Shown: positions 31,797 through 35,370 of the stretch, piece by piece
Layout: each line of letters opens with the position of its first letter
Position numbering within the stretch: position 1 is the first letter of the stretch
Program-made: the position numbers and the translations under genes
From: Candidatus Rokuibacteriota bacterium
GTDB lineage: Bacteria > Methylomirabilota > Methylomirabilia > Rokubacteriales > CSP1-6
Direction of reading: 5' to 3'
Length of the DNA stretch: 35,370 bases
NCBI GenBank assembly: GCA_016188005.1
Contig: JACPIQ010000074.1
Span: 1-35,370, forward strand
Notes under the pieces: model-generated
The model's database searches: none
Seen by the model: the letters and a program-made list of their open reading frames with translations, nothing else
Told to the model about the DNA's origin: nothing

Positions 31797-33395
31797 TCAG
31801 GAGCGGCGCGCGCGGCGGGCTCCCGCCCTGCGGCGGTCGAGCGCGGCGCCCCAGCTCGTGAGGAACGCGGTCACGAAGGCGTGCTCCTTCGCGGGCTCCA
31901 CCGCCAGCGGCGCCAGCGCGAGCGCCGAGGCGAGCGCGATGTGGTACCCCTCGGAGCGCGAGGCCGCCGCGCGACGGTATGCCGGGTGGGCCTCGTTCAC
32001 CCACACCGTGGACTCCACCAGCCGGCCCATCTCCGGATCGCCGGGGCGCTCCTCGAACTGGATGCCGAGGCCGTACCGTCCCGGGCGGCGGAGCCCCCGC
32101 TCTCCTGGCGCAGGCCCCGGGTGGCGCTCCGGCGGCAAGGCCTCCGGCGGCGCAGGCCCTGCAGGTGGCTCGGCGCTCCCTGGCGCTGCGGCGGTGGGCT
32201 CCGGGGCCGCCGGCGGGGGCCCGGCCGCAGCCAGCACCGGCTGCAGCGGCGCCTGGGCCGCGCCGCTCCCCGCCGCCTCGCCCCTGGCCGGCCCGCGGAT
32301 CGGCAACCGGCGCTGCCCGCCCGCGCGATGCTCCACGAGCGAGGCCAGGAGCGGGAAACTGTCGGCGAGGTCCGCGAGAACAGACTCGAGGTCGCGCTCC
32401 GCTGGCCGCGCGGCGCGCCGGTGCCCCCGCTCTCCGCCCTCGGTCCCGTCTCCCCACAGTGCCAGCTGCGCGGAGACCGCCTGCTGGATGACCCTCCGGT
32501 ACGCCAGGTACGCGGCGCCGCGCGCCCCGGAGCGGATGAAGTCCGCCTTGTTGAGCGTCAGGCACTCCGCCAGCGGCGGCGCCTCGATGAGGCCGCCCAC
32601 GCGGTCGGGCGCGGCGGGAGTGAGGCCCAGCCAGTCCCAGCCGCGCTTGATCACCTTCCCGAAGGTACTGATGGCGATCCCCCGGCGCTCCTCCGGGAGC
32701 GGCTCGGGCTCGCGGAGGAGATAGCCAGCCGCCGAGGGCTTGCGCCTGCGCGCGAGACGCACGGCCATCGGGGCCGACTCGGTCGCGGCCCAGCCCTCCG
32801 GGTCGAGCCGAGCGCCGTTGAGGACGAAGCGCACCCCGGCGGGGTAGTGCGCGGCGAGGATCTCCGCGAAGGCGGGGTCGAACAGTGGCTGGAACTGCCG
32901 GCGCAGCACGGCCTCGATGAAGCCTGGATCGAGCAGCGGGGACAGGGCGTTGTCCAGCGTCAGCCGCACGGCCGTCCCCCGCGCGCCCACGAGCCCGGGC
33001 GGCGGCACCCACCGCCACGGGGCCCGGTGGCGCGAGGCGAGCGCCCAGGCCGTCGCCACGTGGCGCTGACCCTGCCGCGTCTCGGTGAGGACCGCCCGGC
33101 AGAGCAGCAGCGCCACCTTGATGCCGACCCCCGCGAAGCCGATGCCCTCGCCCCTGACCTTGGTGGTGGCCGCGATGTCGTGATAGTGGGCCAGCTCGCG
33201 GCGCCTCATCCCCCGCCCGTCGTCCACCAGCGCGAGCGTGCCATCAGCCGGGTCCGCGGTGATCGCGATCGTCGCCGCGCCGGAGTCAAGGGCGTTGGCG
33301 ACGATCTCGGTGAGGATGGTCTCCTCGGCAGGCCCGGGGTAAGCATCCCGCAGGTCTTCGAGGAGATGCAGCAGGTCCACGCGCGTCTCACCCAC
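31797..33395 (-). CDS. GHKL-fold ATPase (Hsp90/MutL/MORC-like) with unrecognised C-terminal half
   Basis: Protein of 532 residues whose first about 100 residues are a GHKL ATP-binding domain. The N-box is ETILTEIVANALDSGA (Glu30, Asn34), the G1 box is LVDDGRGM (Asp59, Gly60), and the G2 lid is GEGIGFAGVGIKVALLL (82-98). Residues about 105-330 could be a transducer (S5-like) domain, with ISTFGKVIKRGWDWLG and LNKADFIRSG. This is followed by a Pro/Ala-rich linker (about 370-435) and a C-terminal globular part (GIQFEERPGDPEMGRLV...). It is not a histidine kinase: no H-box, receiver or sensor domain is seen. Members of this fold work in chaperoning, mismatch repair or chromatin. I do not recognise the subfamily. 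GTG 33395 is the start; the methyltransferase gene ends 33 bases upstream. Confidence 0.75.
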   Translation of the reverse strand: MGETRVDLLHLLEDLRDAYPGPAEETILTEIVANALDSGAATIAITADPADGTLALVDDGRGMRRRELAHYHDIAATTKVRGEGIGFAGVGIKVALLLCRAVLTETRQGQRHVATAWALASRHRAPWRWVPPPGLVGARGTAVRLTLDNALSPLLDPGFIEAVLRRQFQPLFDPAFAEILAAHYPAGVRFVLNGARLDPEGWAATESAPMAVRLARRRKPSAAGYLLREPEPLPEERRGIAISTFGKVIKRGWDWLGLTPAAPDRVGGLIEAPPLAECLTLNKADFIRSGARGAAYLAYRRVIQQAVSAQLALWGDGTEGGERGHRRAARPAERDLESVLADLADSFPLLASLVEHRAGGQRRLPIRGPARGEAAGSGAAQAPLQPVLAAAGPPPAAPEPTAAAPGSAEPPAGPAPPEALPPERHPGPAPGERGLRRPGRYGLGIQFEERPGDPEMGRLVESTVWVNEAHPAYRRAAASRSEGYHIALASALALAPLAVEPAKEHAFVTAFLTSWGAALDRRRAGARRARRS

Positions 33396-33428
33396 GGTTC
33401 GCGCTCCGGTCCCGGCCCGCCCGTGGTG

Positions 33429-34490
33429 CTAGTGCCGGCAAATGTAGATGCTGTTCTGCGGGCCGGGGGCGTCCACCACCTCGACGCTCCGGAGGCCCGC
33501 CTCGGCGAGCATGCCCCGGGCGACCTGCTCGCCCCAGCAGGTGCCGAGCCCCGTGCCGCCCTCGGCGAGGGACACCGTCAGGCAGTGCAGCACGCTGATC
33601 CCGTACATGTACGGCGCGAACGGGTTGCCGATATTGTCCTCGAGCTGGCTCGAGGCCTTGGGCTCGATCATGAGGTAGACCCCGTCAGGCTCCAGCGCGC
33701 CGACGATGCGCCGGAGCACCGCCGCGGGATCGCGCTGGTCGTGGATGGCGTCGAACGAGGTGATGAGGTCGAACTTGGGCTCGGCAGCCAGCTGCGTGAT
33801 GTCCAGCGCCTCGAAGCGCGCGTTGGCGAGGCCCATGGCCTCCGCCTCCGCCCTGCCGCGCGCGATGGCGTCCTCGCCCCAGTCATAGCCGATGAAGCTC
33901 GAGGCCGGGTACTCCCGGGCCATCACGTTGACGGCGTGCCCCGTGCCGCAGCCCACGTCCGCCACCCGGATGCCCGCCTTGAGCCGCTCGGGCAGCCCCT
34001 TGGCCGCGGGCAGGAACCCCTTGATCAGGAGCCCGTCGTAGAGGAGCCGCCACGAGGCGTCCTGGGACGCGGTGAAGTCGGGCCTGAACTCGCTGTACGG
34101 CACCCCGCCGCCGGTCCGGAAGCACTCGGCCACCTTCAGCATCCGGGCGGCCAGCATCGGCACCAGATGGCTGTTGGGCGCGAGGTTGCGGCTGGAGGTC
34201 CCGGTGAGGCAGAGGGCGTGCTCGGCCGGGAGCGTGAAGGTCTTCGAGGCGGCGTCGTACTCGACGAGGCCGCCCGTAGCCATGGCGCCGAGCCACTCGC
34301 GCGTGTAGCGCTCCACGAGCCCGGCTCGGTCGGCGATCTCGCGGCTGGTGCCCGGGCCCTTCGCCACAGCCTCGAAGAGCCCCGTGCGGTGGCCGACATC
34401 GACGAGCAGCGTGAGCAGGCTGCTCGTGTACAGCCCGAACACCTTCCGGGCGAACTCCTGGACGCGCTGACGATCGAGCTTCTGCTCCAT
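33429..34490 (-). CDS. Class I SAM-dependent methyltransferase with N-terminal winged-helix domain
   Basis: Methyltransferase of 353 residues resembling the Rv2258c-like group and O-methyltransferase-type proteins. The N-terminal part (about 10-90) is a dimerisation/winged-helix region (GTSREIADRAGLVERYTREW). The Rossmann SAM-binding motif I is VADVGCGTGH at 177-186, with an acidic residue ending the next strand (FIGYDWGEDAIA). Motifs follow at FDLITSFDAIHDQRDP and LEPDGVYLMIEPKAS. ATG 34490 follows GGAGGAGG. The substrate is unknown. It precedes the GHKL ATPase gene in the same direction. Confidence 0.88.
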   Translation of the reverse strand: MEQKLDRQRVQEFARKVFGLYTSSLLTLLVDVGHRTGLFEAVAKGPGTSREIADRAGLVERYTREWLGAMATGGLVEYDAASKTFTLPAEHALCLTGTSSRNLAPNSHLVPMLAARMLKVAECFRTGGGVPYSEFRPDFTASQDASWRLLYDGLLIKGFLPAAKGLPERLKAGIRVADVGCGTGHAVNVMAREYPASSFIGYDWGEDAIARGRAEAEAMGLANARFEALDITQLAAEPKFDLITSFDAIHDQRDPAAVLRRIVGALEPDGVYLMIEPKASSQLEDNIGNPFAPYMYGISVLHCLTVSLAEGGTGLGTCWGEQVARGMLAEAGLRSVEVVDAPGPQNSIYICRH

Positions 34491-34642
34491 GGGTCCTCCT
34501 CCGCATTGCGTGGCAGGCTGCCGCGGGCCCGGAGCCTCCGGGGGATCGGCGTTCCGGGGGTATCGAGCCCCGTCTAGCTGGAGGGATACTGCGCCGGCGA
34601 CAGCGGCGCCGTCAAGGAGCGTCCGCGGCCTTCTTGAAGCCC

Positions 34643-34733
34643 GGGTGACAGCTCTTCCTCGTCGAGGAGGGCGAACCCGTCAGAGGGCAGAGGCCTGGAC
34701 CGCCGCGCTCGCGTCTATGACCAGCACGCTCAC
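34643..34733 (-). pseudogene. Remnant of a PIN-domain (VapC-like) toxin, frameshifted and truncated
   Basis: The GTG at 34733 overlaps the antitoxin stop (GTGA) and begins VSVLVIDASAAVQASAL, the first strand of a PIN domain with its catalytic Asp, then stops at 34682-34680. Shifted by one base, the next frame continues DGFALLDEEELSP (34681-34643), which matches what normally follows in such toxins. After that the sequence (to a stop at 34574) no longer looks like a PIN domain, and the remaining acidic residues are missing. The toxin is therefore inactive. The identification rests on short stretches and on its position behind an antitoxin. Confidence 0.65.
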
Positions 34734-34957
34734 CGCCCCGCGCGCGATCGCCGCACGGAGTGGACGACATTGGGCATGGCCTCCCCCGTGCTGGTCTTCT
34801 TCCAGGCCGGAGGCAGCGGCAGCACGTCCGGCTTGAAGAGACTCCTCAGGTCACCTTCGTCGACCACGTGCTGCGTGCCCACCTTGCGGGCGCGCAAACG
34901 GCCCGAGCGAATCCAGCGACGGACAAGCCTGGCGGCAACTTCCGGCACGGTGAGCAT
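34730..34957 (-). CDS. Excisionase/MerR-type helix-turn-helix antitoxin, defective
   Basis: Small DNA-binding protein (75 residues) starting MLTVPEVAARLVRRWIRSGR and continuing LRARKVGTQHVVDEGDL, the pattern of HTH_17 antitoxins paired with PIN toxins. Between ARL and VRRWI one expects about six residues (turn and start of the recognition helix, as in G-x-S-x-x-T); they are absent, as after an in-frame 18-base deletion. DNA binding is probably lost. The stop overlaps the toxin start (GTGA), as in many toxin-antitoxin operons. An upstream in-frame ATG at 34969 lies inside the probable -10 box, so ATG 34957 is preferred. Confidence 0.6.
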   Translation of the reverse strand: MLTVPEVAARLVRRWIRSGRLRARKVGTQHVVDEGDLRSLFKPDVLPLPPAWKKTSTGEAMPNVVHSVRRSRAGR

Positions 34958-34964
34958 GTGTAAC

Positions 34965-34970
34965 AGCATA
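34965..34970 (-). promoter_or_regulatory. Possible -10 box (TATGCT) of the antitoxin gene
   Basis: On the minus strand TATGCT stands in a short AT-rich patch that is unusual for this GC-rich window. Seven bases separate it from ATG 34957, so transcription starting there would give a leaderless mRNA. No ribosome-binding site precedes that ATG. No good -35 box is visible. Confidence 0.3.
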
Positions 34971-35053
34971 CAAGACTACGGCCCGCCGCGGACGCCCCGG
35001 ACGAAGCGGCGCGTGCGGCCGAGCGCGCGAGCCGACGCTGGATCCGGTGCCGG

Positions 35054-35370
35054 TCAGCTGCGCGGCGTGATCGGGCGATCGATGAGCACGGCGAGGAACA
35101 GCGCCGGTCCGCCATGGGCAGCCCAGGCGTGGCTGGTGCCGCGCTGGATCACGATCTGGCCGGGTCTCAGCCGCGTCTCGCCGCTCTCCAGGATCAGGGA
35201 CGCATCCCCCTTGAGGAGACAGATGACGTCGAGGGTGTGCGTCTCGTGCATCGCGTGATGCCGCGTCTGGTCCTGCAGGTGGGCGGCCGCACCCATGCGC
35301 GCGAAGGCCGCCTTGGCGGCCGCGTCCAGGGCCGCCTTCGGCGCGCCGGGCGGCGGCGGCTCGACGATGA
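35054..35370 (-). CDS. Cupin-domain protein, 5' part cut off by the window edge
   Basis: The reading frame runs from the right edge of the window to a stop at 35054, giving at least 105 residues of the C-terminal part. An internal ATG at 35296 exists, but in-frame sequence upstream of it (PPPPGAPKAALDAAAKAAFA) continues to the edge, so the true start probably lies outside. The cupin barrel is seen in ETHTLDVICLLKGDASLILE, then the segment LRPGQIVIQRGTSHAW with the PxG and His of cupin motif 2. The family is very diverse (dioxygenases, isomerases, regulators), and the function is not assigned. 84 bases without visible features separate it from the antitoxin gene. Confidence 0.75.
   Translation of the reverse strand, partial: IVEPPPPGAPKAALDAAAKAAFARMGAAAHLQDQTRHHAMHETHTLDVICLLKGDASLILESGETRLRPGQIVIQRGTSHAWAAHGGPALFLAVLIDRPITPRS

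Noticed and set aside
31374-34577. Open plus-strand frame of over 1000 codons opposite the SDR, ATPase and methyltransferase genes
   Set aside because: The three minus-strand genes have intact family motifs and ribosome-binding sites; the plus-strand product is low-complexity Arg/Gly/Ala/Pro sequence with no recognisable domain.
34591-34609. Hairpin GCGCCG/CGGCGC downstream of the toxin remnant
   Set aside because: Six GC pairs, no T-tract, indistinguishable from background in this composition.
1-35370. CRISPR arrays, tRNA or rRNA genes, integrases, insertion sequences
   Set aside because: Read through on both strands; no direct-repeat arrays, no tRNA-like cloverleaf with a T-loop consensus, and no transposase or recombinase motifs were seen.

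Overview
The window is a very GC-rich (by eye near 70 %), densely packed bacterial chromosome segment. No rRNA, tRNA, CRISPR array, integrase or insertion sequence was seen. Genes overlap by a few bases (ATGA, GTGA), GTG starts are common, and there are two complete branched-chain-amino-acid-type (Liv) ABC importers. This style fits a metabolically versatile uncultured soil or subsurface bacterium. Candidatus Rokubacteria/Methylomirabilota or a proteobacterium are possible, but the sequence alone does not fix the taxon.

Positions 1-28415 are all plus strand, in three blocks with no recognisable transcription factor gene. (1) 1-7759: an oligopeptide-type ABC importer (permease C, permease B, binding protein), a thiolase coupled to a DUF35/OB-fold partner, a B12-dependent acyl-CoA mutase large subunit, and a 3-hydroxyisobutyrate-dehydrogenase-like enzyme. 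(2) 7815-12440: Liv importer 1 in the order binding protein-H-M-G-F. It is separated from block 3 by a 240-base gap holding a perfect 27-base inverted repeat. (3) 12681-28415: HyuA and HyuB, an Old-Yellow-Enzyme/2,4-dienoyl-CoA-reductase-type flavo-iron-sulfur enzyme, a short-chain dehydrogenase with an apparent CTG start, an NAD-dependent epimerase, a tricarballylate-dehydrogenase-like flavoprotein, a free-standing B12-binding subunit, Liv importer 2 in the order G-F-binding protein-H-M, and a second acyl-CoA mutase large subunit.

The most interesting feature is the B12 mutase system. It has two divergent large subunits (5058-6743 and 26790-28415) and only one small B12 subunit (21774-22241). 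The small subunit is separated from the second large subunit by a complete Liv importer. Both large subunits keep the Tyr and Arg that mark carboxylate-carrying (methylmalonyl-type) substrates. Each has lost other residues that are conserved in methylmalonyl-CoA mutase, so the usual product name is doubtful. I infer a catabolic island that imports an organic acid or amide and rearranges its CoA ester. The substrate is unknown, and no CoA ligase, mutase chaperone (MeaB) or methylmalonyl-CoA epimerase lies in the window.

A strong GC-rich stem-loop at 28441-28490 separates this from convergent minus-strand genes. Read in their own direction these are a SAM methyltransferase, a GHKL-type ATPase with an unrecognised C-terminal half, a short-chain dehydrogenase, serC and serA. 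The right end (34643-35370) holds a decayed toxin-antitoxin pair (antitoxin lacking the turn of its helix-turn-helix, frameshifted PIN-toxin stub) and the 3' part of a cupin gene cut by the window edge.
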